Source of the DNA: Monarcha castaneiventris obscurior
Taxonomy: Eukaryota; Chordata; Aves; Passeriformes; Monarchidae
Length of the DNA: 64,000 nt
NCBI GenBank assembly: GCA_026261815.1
Contig: JAMPIT010000541.1
Span: 868,001-932,000, forward strand
Direction: 5' to 3'
Below, in pieces: positions 46,201 to 58,945 of the stretch; the stretch's first letter is position 1, and each line of letters starts with the position of its first letter. Position numbers and translations under genes: made by a program. The notes beneath the pieces are model-generated. The model saw only the letters and a list, made by a program, of their open reading frames with translations, was not told the DNA's origin and did not search any database.

Positions 46201-48941
46201 GCCTGGAAGTGCTTGAGCTTCACCAGGAGTGTGCCTGTGATGGGGCCTGAGCACTCAAATGGCTGTGAACTGAGCTGGTGTTGCAACCTCTGCAATCAGC
46301 TAAAATTAAAAAAAAAAAACAAAAACAAAAAAAACCTTACCACTGTCCCAAAGTTTTGTTTTAATAATCAGCAGTCCTGAACCTCTGGCTTGGGAAAAGC
46401 AAGGTGCTCTCAGACGTGCTGCTGCTGCTGCTTGCAGCCGTGTGAAGCCAAGGCTTTGATCCAGGCTGGCAGGAAGCAAAGGACCAGGATGCCTGGGATG
46501 CTTTGCCCACCCTGGGTACTCCTGCCCGTGGGACTGGCAAGGTTAGGGAACACTAGCCAAGGAATACTTCAAATGAGAGCGCAGAGTTTACTTTTTGGGG
46601 GGGTTGTTGCACTCATTTAACATCCTTTATTTAAAGGAAGAGTGACAGTAGTTTCCTGAACAAAGCTGGGCAGGGAGTCTTCAAGAGGAGCGATCTAGAG
46701 GAGAAGCAGCAAAAGTGAGTTGCAGAGCACTGAGCCTGGAGCTGTCAGTCAAGCAGTAGAAATTATCTTTCATCACCTGGAATAAAAGAAGATGGATTTT
46801 CATCATCCGTTTGATCTTGCCACAATGGGCGTGAATACAAAACCCTCATTTCTAGTATTTGCAAGACAGGAAAGTTAAGTAGAAGGGTGATTGCAGGTAA
46901 AGATGGGGGATTCATTTCCCTATTTATACAAAGCTCATTCTTGCCATCACTAGGACAGCACTATCCCAACCTTTTTCAAAGCGGGCTCTTTGTTGGTTTT
47001 AAATTACAGTATGCCTTAGTAATGAGTGTGAGACTCCTAATGCTGAGCTAAAGGAGGTGGAAATAACTTGCTCCCCTTGGTTAGTAGAATTTAAGAGTCT
47101 CTTGCCACAGACTTTTTATTTGTAAGAATGCTTAGCTCCAGCCCTGGAAGACAAGGAGAGCCATTAGACTCCAAAAACATCACAGGAAACACTCAGAACC
47201 TTGCCAAGTGTTTCCTTTCTTTGTTAAATTACAGAGCCAGAAGTGCTGGAAGCATTGTTCCTACTGGGTTTTAAGCGAAGTACCAATCTTCCAAAGAGCT
47301 CCCCCTGTTCCCATTGAAATACACGGAGCAGCCTGTGGGAAATCAGTGGGAATGCTGGTGTGAATAAGATGGGTGTTCTCCAGGAAGTGCTTTTTTTGGT
47401 GCTCTTCTGGTGACAGGGAGCTTTATTTGAATGGGACCTGCCGAGTGATGGGAGCAGAAGCTCGGTGTGGCAGAGCTGCACCTCCCTGGGCTCTGGGATG
47501 GTGAAGTGCCAAAGCCCCCGGGGTGATGCAGGGAGCACTCACAGGGCTCTCCACAGCCAGGGAACCTCTGTCTCCAGCTCAGGGCTGCAGTGGGGAGAAA
47601 GGGATGAATAACCTGCTTTGTTAGCACTGCCCCACGGTACCATTACCCTGCTCTTCCTGCCGCTCCTTAAGATCTTCTCTGCACAGCAGAGAACCTGCTG
47701 GGTTAGTGGCAGCATTTCCATCTGACATCATGCACCCAAGCCATCCTCAGCTGGGGCCAGGCAGGACAGGCCAGGCCTGGGGACACTGAGGCACTCAGAA
47801 ACAGAGGGCTTCTGTCAGGGTCTGCGCTGGAAATCTCAGTACAGCATCAGCCACATCGTCCTCTGGAGTCCATGGCATTGCTTCCAGGATAAATAAACCC
47901 TTCCTTTGGTCTGGAAGTGCTTTAGATTAGTGGTCTGAAGGTTTTCCCAGCTGGCAGGATATTTCTGAAGTGAAGGAGGCTGGAGCTGCAGGCACCCGAG
48001 GGCTGTGTGGAGCGTCCTGCAGTGCGTGCGCTGACCAGCAGGCCCTTCCCATGGGAATAATGGCTGTGGGATCAAGCCTTTGATGACATGAACAGACCCA
48101 AACCTTCTAAATTTGCTTCTGTAGCCAGTAGGCAGAAGCAGAGGGTTGTGCTCCTTAACCCACCCTGTCAGGCTGGGCATCGGAGTGAGCCTCTCATTGA
48201 GGTTCGTGCCTGCTTCCTTCGTAATCTGAAACTCACTTTCTTTAGGCAAAACTTGATCTCAGCTACATCACTTCCACTCATGCCCAGGAAGAAGGATTTT
48301 GTTTCCTTAATTTTGTGCTGAAACTGCCAGAGTATAATTTCTCTGTGGAAGGAAATGGACACTAAGATGCTTTAGGCACCTTAGAAGGGCTGGTTTATGT
48401 TTAAAGCGTGGATAGAAAGGGAAATAAGGGCAGCTTGTTCTATAAACAAACAGGACTACAAACATTCTGCAAAATTCACGGAGTGAAGCCCAAAGATCCA
48501 AAACCCACTGCTCCTGAAACTTTCCACAAATACTGTTATTAACCCTGCTTTGTGTAAAGCCACAACTGAAGGATTCCAACCCTCCACGTGGCAAAGGGAA
48601 GATCAACTCCCGGTCGTGCTTCACGGGGAGCACAAAGTGCTTGTGTGCTTGTTCCACTCAGTGTTTCTGATTTAACCAGGAGCTAATTTGGGAACAGGAG
48701 TTAAAAAGGGAAAGAATGTGCTCTGGAAGGTGTTTTTTTCCTGGACTGCTCATAAGCAAAGGTTTTAACTATGGCTTACCATTGGTGGTGGTTTTCTGGG
48801 AAAGGGTTGACGATGCCATCTTTGTACTTGGAGTTAAAATGTGAAACCACCCGAGCATTCCCATGCCGTGATTGCCACGTGCTGCTGGGGACGGGCTGGT
48901 GGCCAGCAGCTCTAACTGTGCCTGTCTGTTTGCCCTTGCAG
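40236..48941 (+). other. SHANK2: Last SHANK2 intron (8.7 kb)
   Basis: Runs from donor 'gtaaaa' to acceptor 'gcccttgcag'. It holds a 23-base poly(T) tract soon after the donor (about 40268-40290) and otherwise ordinary intronic DNA. The open frames at 43424-43987 and 44808-45230 lack supporting splice sites in SHANK2 phase and resemble no family I know. Confidence 0.88.
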
Positions 48942-49515
48942 GAGCACGGAAGTCATGAGTACTGTCTCAGGTACACGAAGTACAACAATCACTTTCACTG
49001 TCCGACCCGGAGCCAGCCAGCCGATCACACTGCAGAGCAGGTCCCCAGACTATGACAGCAGGACCTCAGGAGCAAGGCACGCTCCCAGCCCTGTGGTTTC
49101 ACCAACAGAGATCAATAAAGACATCATGCCTGCTCCTCTGACTGCTTCTGCTTCAGCCTCATCTCCTTCTCCAACTCTGTCCGATGTATTTAGCCTACCC
49201 AGCCAGCCCCCTTCTGGGGACTTATTTGGCTTGACCACAGGGCGCAGCAGGTCTCCTTCTCCCTCAATATTACAACAGCCAATCTCAAATAAGCCTTTTA
49301 CAACTAAGCCTGTCCACCTGTGGACTAAACCAGATGTGGCAGATTGGTTGGAAAGTCTAAACCTAGGCGAACATAAAGAAACATTTATGGACAATGAAAT
49401 AGATGGCACACATTTACCAAATCTACAGAAGGAAGATCTGATAGACCTTGGAGTGACTAGAGTTGGGCACAGAATGAACATAGAAAGAGCTTTGAAGCAG
49501 CTGCTGGACAGATAA
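48942..49515 (+). CDS. SHANK2: SHANK2 last exon: C-terminus with SAM domain
   Basis: This terminal coding exon completes an Arg codon (AG|G) and continues S-T-E-V-M-S-T-V-S-G-T-R, matching the known SHANK2 RSPEIMSTISGTR. It carries FTVRPGASQPITLQSRSPDY, RHAPSPVVSPTE, FSLPSQPPSGDLFGL and RSRSPSPSILQQPISNKPF. The SAM domain occupies the last 67 residues (about 49312-49512), from VHLWTKPDVADWLESLNLGE to RMNIERALKQLLDR. SHANK SAM domains form zinc-stabilised sheets of helical fibres at the postsynaptic density (known of the family). Stop TAA is at 49513-49515. Acceptor 'gcccttgcag' ends at 48941. The SAM sequence is nearly identical to mammalian SHANK2. Confidence 0.98.
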
Positions 49516-50895
49516 GAATAGCTATTTTGCCTCACAAACTTCTGTTGATAACTAGAGATGGGCTGGTACTGACATACCCCAAATGCCTTGTCTGTCTGCG
49601 AGTGCCAGCAAAATTGGGGGGGAGGGGGAAAACAGATGAATTCCTGGTACTCAGGTGATGCAGACTGTCTGCTACATGCCCAAACACAGACCTAAAGATG
49701 CTAAAGAAGTGGGGCCATTTTATTTCAAAGCTGTGGGGAGATGAGAGAGAGAGACAGTTGTTAACTTCAAAAATGGTATCTCTTGATACTGCCCTTGGCC
49801 CAGACCGTCGCGTGACGATTTTCTTTTGAAATTGCAAACATTTCAGGGCTTCTTTTATTGAAAGAAAAAAAAAATGCATTTTATTTTATTCTTTTCTTGA
49901 CACTCAGTCTCCAAGCGGGCTTCCTTCCCCAGCCCTTGGTTCATTTTAAGAGGACAGGTTGCTCCATTACCACTCAAACCCAGTTTTGTCAGTAGCAGAG
50001 ATACTGAGGCGGGCACAGGAGTTCATATTCCTCTTTTTTTTACTGCACAGCCCCCTGATCTGTCGGCAGTGAAGCTGGTTGTTCTGCTGAAGTCAGCCCA
50101 AAGGTAACCTTGCTCTGTTTTACCTGGTATTTCTTTCTTTCTGCAGTTGTATTTAGCACTCTTCCAAGGTGGCAGAACAAGTGCACGCTCCCGTGCCGTG
50201 GCTGTAGGACGGTGCAGATGCTGAGTAAAGGCTGAGGAGGGATGCACGCTTTGAGGTGCAGCAAACTGAAGCCAGTTTGAGCCTGAGACCCCCCAGTTCT
50301 CAACCAGCTCAACTGCTGCCGAGTCAAAATATGAACTCCACGAGGCAGGACAAGCTTTGGGTGCAGCTTTGGGACTTGCCAGTCAGACACTGAGGGAGGC
50401 TGATCCCTGAGAGGTGCTGTTTAATTCAGTGAGTGGTGACTGCTTGGGTATTTTGAACAGCAGGCCAAGAAGGAAGGAGAGGAGAGATGAATGTTCCCAT
50501 TGAAGTCAGTGGGAAGGGTGCCAGGATTTGAAGTGAGAGAGGGATTTCAGCCTGTTAGCAATGGAAATGCCTCGGCTCGTTAAGAGGAGGCAGAGAGGTG
50601 ATGCCAAGATGGAAAGAGCTGTCGAGTGTCGGGGTGTGCACATTCCGAGAGCCAGGAGGGCTGGGGAGGGATCCAGGCTCTCCTTTTATCACTGCTAGCA
50701 GGAACTGGCTCTGGGCACGGACACAGGGCTGGGCACTGGCCCCCAGCCCATTCCTTGGCACGAGAGGTGGGAGCACCCTGCCAGAATCCAGGGCTGGGAG
50801 CAGGGGCGAGAGAGAGCTTTCCAGGAGACTTCCGTCAGCAGGGGAGAAACACCCACAGCTGGTTCACACCTTTCTTTTTTAAAAAGAAAAAAAAA

Positions 50896-50896
<1 letters not shown>

Positions 50897-50938
<42 letters not shown>
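50897..50938. repeat. (ATT)14 trinucleotide array
   Basis: Fourteen perfect ATT units preceded by an A-rich tract, inside the SHANK2 3'UTR. Confidence 0.97.
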
Positions 50939-50939
<1 letters not shown>

Positions 50940-52084
50940 TTTCAACTTTCAAGTTAACAAGTCTCTCTCTGCATGTTTGAACTCCCCCTTGTCATTAACA
51001 CCTCTGAATATCTGTGAGTTTTGTAGGACTTTCTGGACAGAATATTCAAGATGTTCAAGGTGGGTAAATTGGGTGTGGATGGCTAAACTGCCTCCCTACC
51101 AAACTTTCAGGTTCCCTTGCATTTTGTAAGGTACCTGAACTTTCTTTCCTTGATATGGTCCTTGATATGGTCCAGCCTATCTCTAATTTTTTTATTATTG
51201 TGATTATTTTTTGCTCACAAACAAGTGTCTAATTAGGTCTGCAACAGCCCTAGTATGAGTACATAAAGTTTAGCATTTTAAATATCTTTCTTTACTGCAA
51301 GTTTAAATAGTTGTACAGATAGTTTATAAGCACAATATTTTAAGAAAATAAGTGGCTGGTCTACTGGGCAGCCTTTGTGCCACTTCAGTGCTAGGAAGTT
51401 AAAAACAAACACAAAAAAAAACAAACAAAAAAAAAGAAAAAAAAAGAAAAAAAACTTTTTGTGGTTTACTACTATTTCTGTGGAATAATTATAAAGTCTT
51501 GACCTTTTTAAAATCAACCTCATTTGGATGCATCTGAACCAGCAGAGCTGTGTTATATTTTCTATCTTTGCTAGAACTTCTACAGAGGAGGATGAATATT
51601 TCTTCAAAAAGTGGTTACAGTTACCAACACATTGGAAACTCATAAAAATCAACTTATTTAAGCCTCCTGCCCCCTTTATGGAACAGCAAATCTTTTGACT
51701 TAACATCTGTTACTGCGCTCTGTTTGTATTTGGGGAGTTCCAAGGAACCTGGTAATAAAAACAAAGCTCCGAGAGGCGTTTTGCTGTCGAGGAGTGCTGA
51801 GTTTTTTCCACGGGAGGTGTAGAAAATGGCAGTTCCACTCAGATAGGTCGATGCAGGCAACTTGAGGCCATCATACACTTTAAGAAGTGAAAAAAAAAAA
51901 AGAAAAAATACAAAAAAAAAAAGGTAATTTAGCCATCGTTTGTCTTCCATTTGGTGATACGACAGAATTCAGTAAATAAACCACTGATGCCATGCTCTCT
52001 CTCTCTTTTTTTTTTTTAATTTCCTTTCTTCCTTTGGGTACAGTTGCTATTACCTCTATAACACGTGCCAGAAACACGTTAGGA

Positions 52085-52090
52085 AATAAA
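52085..52090 (+). terminator. SHANK2: Possible proximal poly(A) signal, SHANK2
   Basis: AATAAA about 2.6 kb after the stop codon, within 'aggaaataaacacag'. It could produce a shorter 3'UTR. No strong GT-rich downstream element is evident. Confidence 0.3.
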
Positions 52091-53170
52091 CACAGTAGTA
52101 AAAGAAAACACGTAGGAGTTGACTTTTAAAGCTGCTTTTTGGATCACAACCTTCCTGTGGGTTGAACTTGCCCCGAGCAAGCGCTGGCACCCCCAGAACA
52201 TCCCGGGTGGGAGTCGTCCCTTCCTCACCCCGGCGTGGCTCCTGCTCCTGCCCCTCTCCAGGTACTCCGAGAGCAGGTACCCAGCGAGGGGCAAAGGGCA
52301 GGGCAAGGAGCTGTGAGGGAATGGTTTCATTTTTCACCTTGTGTCCTACCAAGCAAAAAGGTCAGGAGGCCTGAGGGGACCTACTTGGACCAGCAGAATG
52401 CACCTCTGCCAAGTCGAGTTCGGTCTCCAGCTCTGAGGGGTGGTTTGAAACACAAAAAAGAAAGCAATAGTAACAGATAAAACGCCGTGGCCTCCGAGTA
52501 TTTTCACCAGGGGGGAGGAGAGAAGACCCATTTCTTTCATGCTACTCTGATAGTGAAAAACAAAGTCGTTAGAGATCTATGATATTCTGGGTTTTAGGAT
52601 CAACTTTTGTTTATATACTGTAATTTAAATAAATTGCATTTACATGCCTAGTTTCTGTAATATTTGTGTATACAATACCAAAATCTTACAAGATGTAAAT
52701 TGTGTATAACTGCACAGACTCCTTGCCCTAGGTGTCTGAGAACATTTTAAGTTTAATTCATATATTATAAAATGACTAGATGTGACTGTTGATTTACAGA
52801 ATTTACATATCACAAAGAAGTTAATTATTTGTGGTACTTAAGTTAATAAAAAAATAGTGATTTTTTTTTTTCTTTTCCTCTCAGTTCTTAAAAGGCATTA
52901 CCCAGTTGATCTGGCGATGATTATGTGTATGAGCCACAAATATTGATAATTTTTCCATTACATTTTTTCTTTTCTTTTCTAGATATTACTATGTTTCTCG
53001 CTATAGTTTGTGTAACAACTTGTGTTCACGTTATCTATGTTGCTGTAATTTTTCTGCTTTAATTCCTCTTATTTCGACTGATTAAAAAAAAAAAAAAAAT
53101 CAAGCTCCTGTAACTTGCACTTTTCCCCAATCCTTAATACTCTTGTATGGCAACCAAAATTACTGTAAGA

Positions 53171-53176
53171 AATAAA
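53171..53176 (+). terminator. SHANK2: Likely poly(A) signal, SHANK2
   Basis: AATAAA within 'aagaaataaatataatattg', followed about 16 bases later by CA and then a GT-rich segment. This is the best hexamer, cleavage site and downstream element combination in the 3' region. Confidence 0.55.
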
Positions 53177-53195
53177 TATAATATTGCACTAAGGG

Positions 53196-54270
53196 TGTGG
53201 TTCTGATTGCAAACAGAGAACACTGTCTGGATTTTTATTAAAAAAGAAAAAAAAATAATAAGTTGCCAAAAAAAAGTTGCAATTTGTTATTGAAAACGCA
53301 TAAAATGCTTTAACAAAATGTAGATAGAACTAAGGGAAAATTAATTGATTTATTGTTGGGAAAAGCATTTCCTGTTCATTCCTTCATTTTTTTTGGTTAA
53401 AGCATTCCTTATGCCGAATGTTCCGTTCACTGACTGAATTTCAGGGGTCACGCTTGAAATCTGGAAAAAGCAGGAAACTTGGAAGGGGACAGGTAGAAAA
53501 CTGCGTTACCTGAATTTTTTTTGCCTTAAGGTGGAGTTCCAAAATCCGTGGAATGTTCTTTGTGCTGGCTGAGCGTGTGCTGGGAATGCCCGCCCCGAGC
53601 TTTAGTGCTGCTGCTGCTGCTGCTGCTGCTCTGCCACTCCGGGGCTGCTCTGCCACTCACCAGGCACTCAAAAAGTGGGGGTTTGGGGCTTTTATTTCGC
53701 TGGGGGCTGGAGTTTCTCTAGGGCAGAGCAGCTTTGCAGAGGGGAGAAGGGAACAGTGCTCCTTGTCCGACTTTGTGCATCTTGTGACTTTAAAATCTGT
53801 ACCGGCTCTCTTTGTACTGTGAATAAACAAGGCTGCGAGTGGAAAAACAAAACGAAACGAAACAAAACAAAAAAAAAAAAAAAAAACGAGGAAACGATTC
53901 ACATCTTCTTGTGGCTTAAGTTAAAGATTTGTTTTTCTATCTTTGAATGGTGATGCAATGAAGAGTATTTTTTATTTTTATTTTCTAAGATATTGGAATA
54001 AATGCCTAGAACTGTTGCCATTTGGTTTCATATGTTCCTTAACTCCGATTCTCTTCTCAGCTGTCGTTCTAGCTCATCATTTTTGTACCCCCCTGTTATT
54101 ATTTCTCTCATGATTTCCCAACAACAATTACGTGGCAGCTTTGTTTTGTTAAAAAACATAGACGAGAACCAACCTGTTTGGGGTTTTTTTATTTACTTAT
54201 TTCAGGTATTGTGGCAATCCAGTGCTAAACATCTGTGTATCCAAATAAAGTCGGGTATTTCCAGTGCAAA
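53196..54270 (+). other. SHANK2: Possible distal SHANK2 3'UTR extension
   Basis: Three further AATAAA hexamers lie at 53822, 53997 and 54244, each in AT-rich DNA resembling a 3'UTR. The part 'ctctttgtactgtgaataaa' around the first of them has a typical gene-end look. Whether the transcript extends this far cannot be decided from sequence. The stretch also holds a (GCT)8 repeat and a poly(A) run at about 53868-53886. Confidence 0.4.
53607..53630. repeat. (GCT)8 trinucleotide repeat
   Basis: Eight perfect GCT (CTG register) units inside a small GC-rich island after the proximal SHANK2 poly(A) signal. Confidence 0.95.
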
Positions 54271-57244
54271 ACAGAGGATGCTTTGCAATTGTCACTGCGT
54301 GTTGGCCAAAGAAACGAGAAGAGTTGATCGTTGCTGTCGCTGTGTACATTGTATCAATGTGTTCTGCTTTATTCTTTGGTTTCTGTATTTTTTTTCTCCT
54401 GTATTTTCGTTTTTCCTGTATTTTCCTGCATTTCGTGGACTTTCATCCCCTCTGTCCTTGGCTGGGGCCACCCAGAGTAGCACGATTGCAACAGCGCTTC
54501 AGAATGTGTGGGTGTTTTTTAAAAAAAAAAAGAAAAAGAAAGAAAAAACCAACAAAAAAAATTGTACGTGCCTTATAATTTTCCACCTGGATCAGCTACA
54601 CTGTATTTCACATAAAAAGCTTTATCTTCAAGGTGTTCAGTACCTGACAAACAGAGAGTGCTGGGGGTTGGAGTGAGCTCCATGTCACTGCTTTAGGAAA
54701 AACTGGGGAACCGCAGTGATTCAGACCTTATCTCGCCACATTTTTGGCATTGTGAACCTGATTTCGAGTCTTCTATTCAAACCAAGCAAGCAAGAGGGGG
54801 AAAAGAAATGAGATGAGACTGTTATTTTGGGTTCAGTTCACTGCCATAAATCCGGGGTGGTTGGTACAGCTGACGTGGGCTGTGTTTCACAGACGAGGTG
54901 ACGATGATAAATCAATAAACCAAGTGGACTTAATGCCATTAAGTCTGCCACAAACTGGTTCTGTGCCACTGACATCTAGTGGAACCTGATGGACACTGTC
55001 TCAGAGCAATAGCAGACCTTTTAAAATATTTATTTATTTACTTACTTACTTCCAACAACTGTCATTCTTTCTACAAGAAGCCGTTTTAGAAAATTTTGTA
55101 TTGTCATTGTTTAGGTTGGCCTGAGTAAGTCAGAACGGCTGACTGTATAATTACACAAATTATACATGAATGAGAAGTCTTTAATGTGTTTTCTGGTCTC
55201 TCTGTGCTTATGTTTTCTCAGTTTTCTGTTTTGAACGTCAGCATCTCCATGTGATACTTCATCTGCATCCGGCATGGTTTTTAATGAGAATATAGGTTTT
55301 GTCTCCAGTACTGTAAACCTTGGACTGTTTTGAACCATTTCTGACACTAAAACCTGATGAACAACAGCCTGTTCAGCTCCAAATTGTGGGGAAAAAAAAA
55401 AAAAAAAAAAAGAGTTTTGAGGTTAGGAAGCAGTTCAGAACAGCCGGGGGGGATTTCCCAGATGCGCTTGCAGTGCTGAAGTTTGGTTTCTCCAGTAAAA
55501 TTCCAGCTGTTTTTTTTTCCTCAGGACTGATGCCAGGAGGAATCCGTGCACGTGTGTGTGAGTTCTTGTATGCTTTCAATGTAAAGGTCCTTGGGCAGCC
55601 TTAGAAATCAATGTACAGATAGGACACCAGTGTTGCATGTGCTTAAACCTGTACTGGAATCAATGTCGCCGTGTACCTGTTTGCTTTGGAAATCTGAAGA
55701 GAATACAATATACAGAAACCTCAAAATCTACCTCATGTTTTAATGGGTTCTTTTCCCCTGGGCTTCTCCCATTACTTGGTGGTCTCTGAGCGTTCCCTGC
55801 TGGGTTCTGGGAATGGCCAGGCCTGGCTCTCCCCACCCAACCTGCCCCTAGAAAACCCCGAGTGAGGAGCTGCTGGGGCTCTGTCATTCTTTTGTCCTTT
55901 CGTTGTGACTCCGTGGTGCAGCTTGGGGTCTCCTTTGGGGTCAGACCCGGCAGGGGTGAGGTGAGGGCTCCAAGAGATCAGACAGAAACGGGGATGAGAC
56001 ACAACTCCCTTATCTTCTTTTTTTTATTGATGTATCTATCACCATTTACTTGCCACAGTGCTGACAAGTGAAGGATAATCACGTCATTTTTATCCGGGCA
56101 TAGTCAAATTGTGCAAAACTGTGCAAAGAAATAGTGTTGTGTTTAGAATTTTGGTTTTACTCAAGCTGTGGTGCATCCCCTGCTCTCCGTTTGCTCTGCC
56201 TCAGCAATTCTCTTTCTCTCCATGGCGGTGGGTGTCAGCTTTAGTGTGTGCAACATCCCCCAGGCTCCCCTGGCTCGCCTGTAGGACTTTTAGTGCCCCA
56301 CTAAGAGACATTCACGGGAGCACACTTCACCTGAGGTCATTTGAGATCTCCAAAAATTCTCATTTTCTGCATCACAGAGAAGGCACAGAGCAAGTGCAGG
56401 TGACTTCCTGGAGCTACTTTGCAATTTTTAGGAAAGGAGTTTTCTTCCAGGGGCCGATTCCTCCCCTCTCTGTGCGTTCCCAGCGGACCACGGACACATC
56501 CCGAGGGCACATCCCCGCTCCAGCGGCTGCCCTTGGGCTGTTCTGGGAGCCTTTGGGGCAGAGCCGCCTTCGGCAGAGCTCATCCCGGGCGTGCTGCCTG
56601 CTCCTGCTGGGGTCCCTGGGCTGCTTCGTCCCAGGGGAGATGAGCTGCAAAGCCCCGAGGGGAAATTTGCTGGTTCCGCACGGAGCGGAGAATCCCGCCA
56701 GGAATTCCACGGGACCGCTCTGTCTGAGGGGCCAGGGAAGAAGAGAAATTAGCCTTGGTAAAGACGTGCACAAAACCCAGCCACAAAAAAAAAAAAAGGG
56801 CAAGGAAGTTTGAACAGGGAATAAATCCCTCTGGATGTGAGTGGCTGGAGGGCGTTCACAGGAGCAGCGGGAGCGGCGGGATGAGGGTGGGAAGCAGCTG
56901 CGGTGCTGGGAATGGGGGCTTGGAGCGGGGCTGGGAAGGACTCGCTCTGTTTAGCCGGGAAATGGGAGCCTGGAAGGAGGTGTCTGATTTTCCCCCCGAC
57001 GTGAGGGCTCAGCTGCCAGGGAGGGGGTGACTGAAAGGAATGTGGGCGCTGGAAGGACCCGTCACCAGCCGGGGATGGATCCAGGCTGGAAACCGGGAGG
57101 GAGCCCAAACGGGGAGGAGAATGGGGCTGTGCTGAGGTGTCCTGCAAGGAACAGCCTGGGATTTATTTCTCACGTCACACAGTTCATGCTGGGGCACCTT
57201 CTCGGGAACTCTTCTGCCAAAGCTGTGGGCTGGGAGCAATGGGA

Positions 57245-57360
57245 TGGAGGGATCCCGGCCCCTTTCCTGGAGCAACCTGGGCTGGTGGATGGGGAGGGGA
57301 ATGAGAGGAGTTTTAAGGTCCCTCCCAACCCAAACCTTTCCAGGGTTCTATGATTCTACT
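57245..57360 (+). repeat. CR1 LINE 3'-end fragment
   Basis: Contains 'tggagcaacctgggctggtg', 'ttttaaggtccctcccaacc', 'caaacctttccagggttcta' and 'tgattctact', which is the avian CR1 3' terminus in plus orientation. Confidence 0.9.
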
Positions 57361-58867
57361 GAAAACTATTAATTAGATTAACACTGAAGCACCAGATTAA
57401 GCTCTGGAGCAGAGAAGGAAAACCTGGGATATTGCATCTAAAAGATGCCAAACCTAAAGCCTGGCTGCAGCATTAATGAACTCCTGGGAAAAGGGCAACA
57501 GTTTGTTCAGGAAAGATAAAATTTCCACCTCTGCACAGCTCTGCATCCTCTCGTCAGCACGAAATAGGTGCAATAAAACAAATAAAATACAACAGTGATC
57601 TGCAACTCCTTAGGGATTAAATTCAAGATTACACAAGCCCCAGTGTTCCTGCTAACAAGTGCCATTTAGTCCTTACCTTCAGGTTCTGCTTGTTTTCATG
57701 GCTTGTTTTGTTGTTCTTTTTTAAAAAAAGAAAGAAAGAAAACAGCTGAAGATCATTGGGGGATTTATTCAGCTTGTCTGCAAAGACAGCAGAAAATTTA
57801 TAGCAGTTTCTATAAAGCCTAAAATCTTTAGCAAAACACATTAATTTCCTTTTAATTTTTTTCCCCATTATTAGACAGCAGATAAAGGAAATATTCTAAT
57901 GGAAGGATGCTCCCTCAGATTGGGAAAAAAACTGTCTAATTAACCACAGTAAGAAACCCTGTGAGGAATTTCAGAGATTCGAAAAGCAAAACCAATATTC
58001 ATAACAAAAAACCCCAGAAACAAATGTGTGGTTATGGATGATTCACTGTCCCCTAAAGGGCAACAGGGCCACCTGTGAGGACACCAGTGGACTGTGCCAT
58101 TATTTCCTTGTATTGCTTGCCTGCAGTCCTGAAAACACAAGTTTTATCTCATTATTTGAGGTTCTTGGGTTTATTACAAGACTCGGTTTTATCCCTGCAC
58201 TGTAAATGGAGGCGCAAATAAAACCTCCCACAGAAATAAATCCAGCTCATCCTGGCTTGTCTGGGGTTTAAGTCTAAAAACTTGAATATTTTTGCTGTAC
58301 CACTGCCTACTCAGGACACCTTCTTTTTCCTGACTGATCTCTTGTTCTTCCTGGATAGATGAAATTCCCTATTTTCCCTTGTGATAACCAATGTAAACCC
58401 AAGAACATCTGGACTTGTTTGCAGTTATCAGCTACAAAAGCCAAAGTCCAAGACCGATATCTGGGCTTTGCAGAAGGAAAAGGTGGTTCCAGTGCAAATC
58501 AGCAGCAATGCAATTTTAAACGCAGGAGACTCACGGAGAATGAACTCACTGGAGGATCTGTTTCCAGACTGCACTGGAAATAACACCCGATATTTAGTAG
58601 AGAAATCTTATTATCAACTTGCAATGCTCCCAGGCTGTTCGAGTCTGAGATTTTGATGGCCTTTATTTTTATCAGTGCTTTGTTGACCACGTAAAAGTTT
58701 TCTGCAATGTTGTGCAAACACAAGGGAGGCAGAGACGTAAGAGGCTTGGTTAATGAGGAATTTTAACTTATTTCGTAGCTGCCACGCAGATGAACTCAGG
58801 GTAAGATGGTAGCTTATATTTTTCCAGGAATTGTAGTAGCACTCTGTGTGCCTGGGAATAATCAGAA

Positions 58868-58945
58868 AATTGTTTAGGCTGGAGAAGTCCTCTAAGATCA
58901 TCCATTCCCCCAAGCCCTCCACCAAGCCACGTCCCCAAGTGCCAC
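58868..58945 (+). repeat. CR1-type fragment
   Basis: The order 'ttaggctggagaagtcctct', 'aagatcatcc', then 'caagccacgtccccaagtgc' and 'cacatct' matches the avian repeat phrase with 'ggttggaaaagacctctaagatcatc' and 'aaccatgtccctaagtgccacatc'. Confidence 0.7.

Larger units (their letters stand above)
49516..53195 (+). other. SHANK2: SHANK2 3'UTR (proximal estimate)
   Basis: The non-coding part of the last exon. The proposed end is about 20 bases after AATAAA at 53171-53176, which is followed by a GT-rich stretch 'gggtgtggttctg' as expected downstream of a cleavage site. The segment contains an (ATT)14 array, long A-rich runs near 51410-51455 and 51889-51922, and earlier AATAAA hexamers at 52085 and 52628. 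An AT-rich block at 52560-52860 looks like typical conserved 3'UTR sequence, though conservation cannot be tested here. The true end may be further downstream. Confidence 0.6.

Noticed and set aside
51410..51455. A-rich tract considered as the tail of a processed pseudogene or SINE
   Set aside because: No gene-like or SINE-like body precedes it; it is a low-complexity part of the 3'UTR.
56109..56813. 234-codon intergenic open frame
   Set aside because: No domain or family recognised; it begins in AT-rich DNA and ends in a poly(A) run, and competing frames are equally open.
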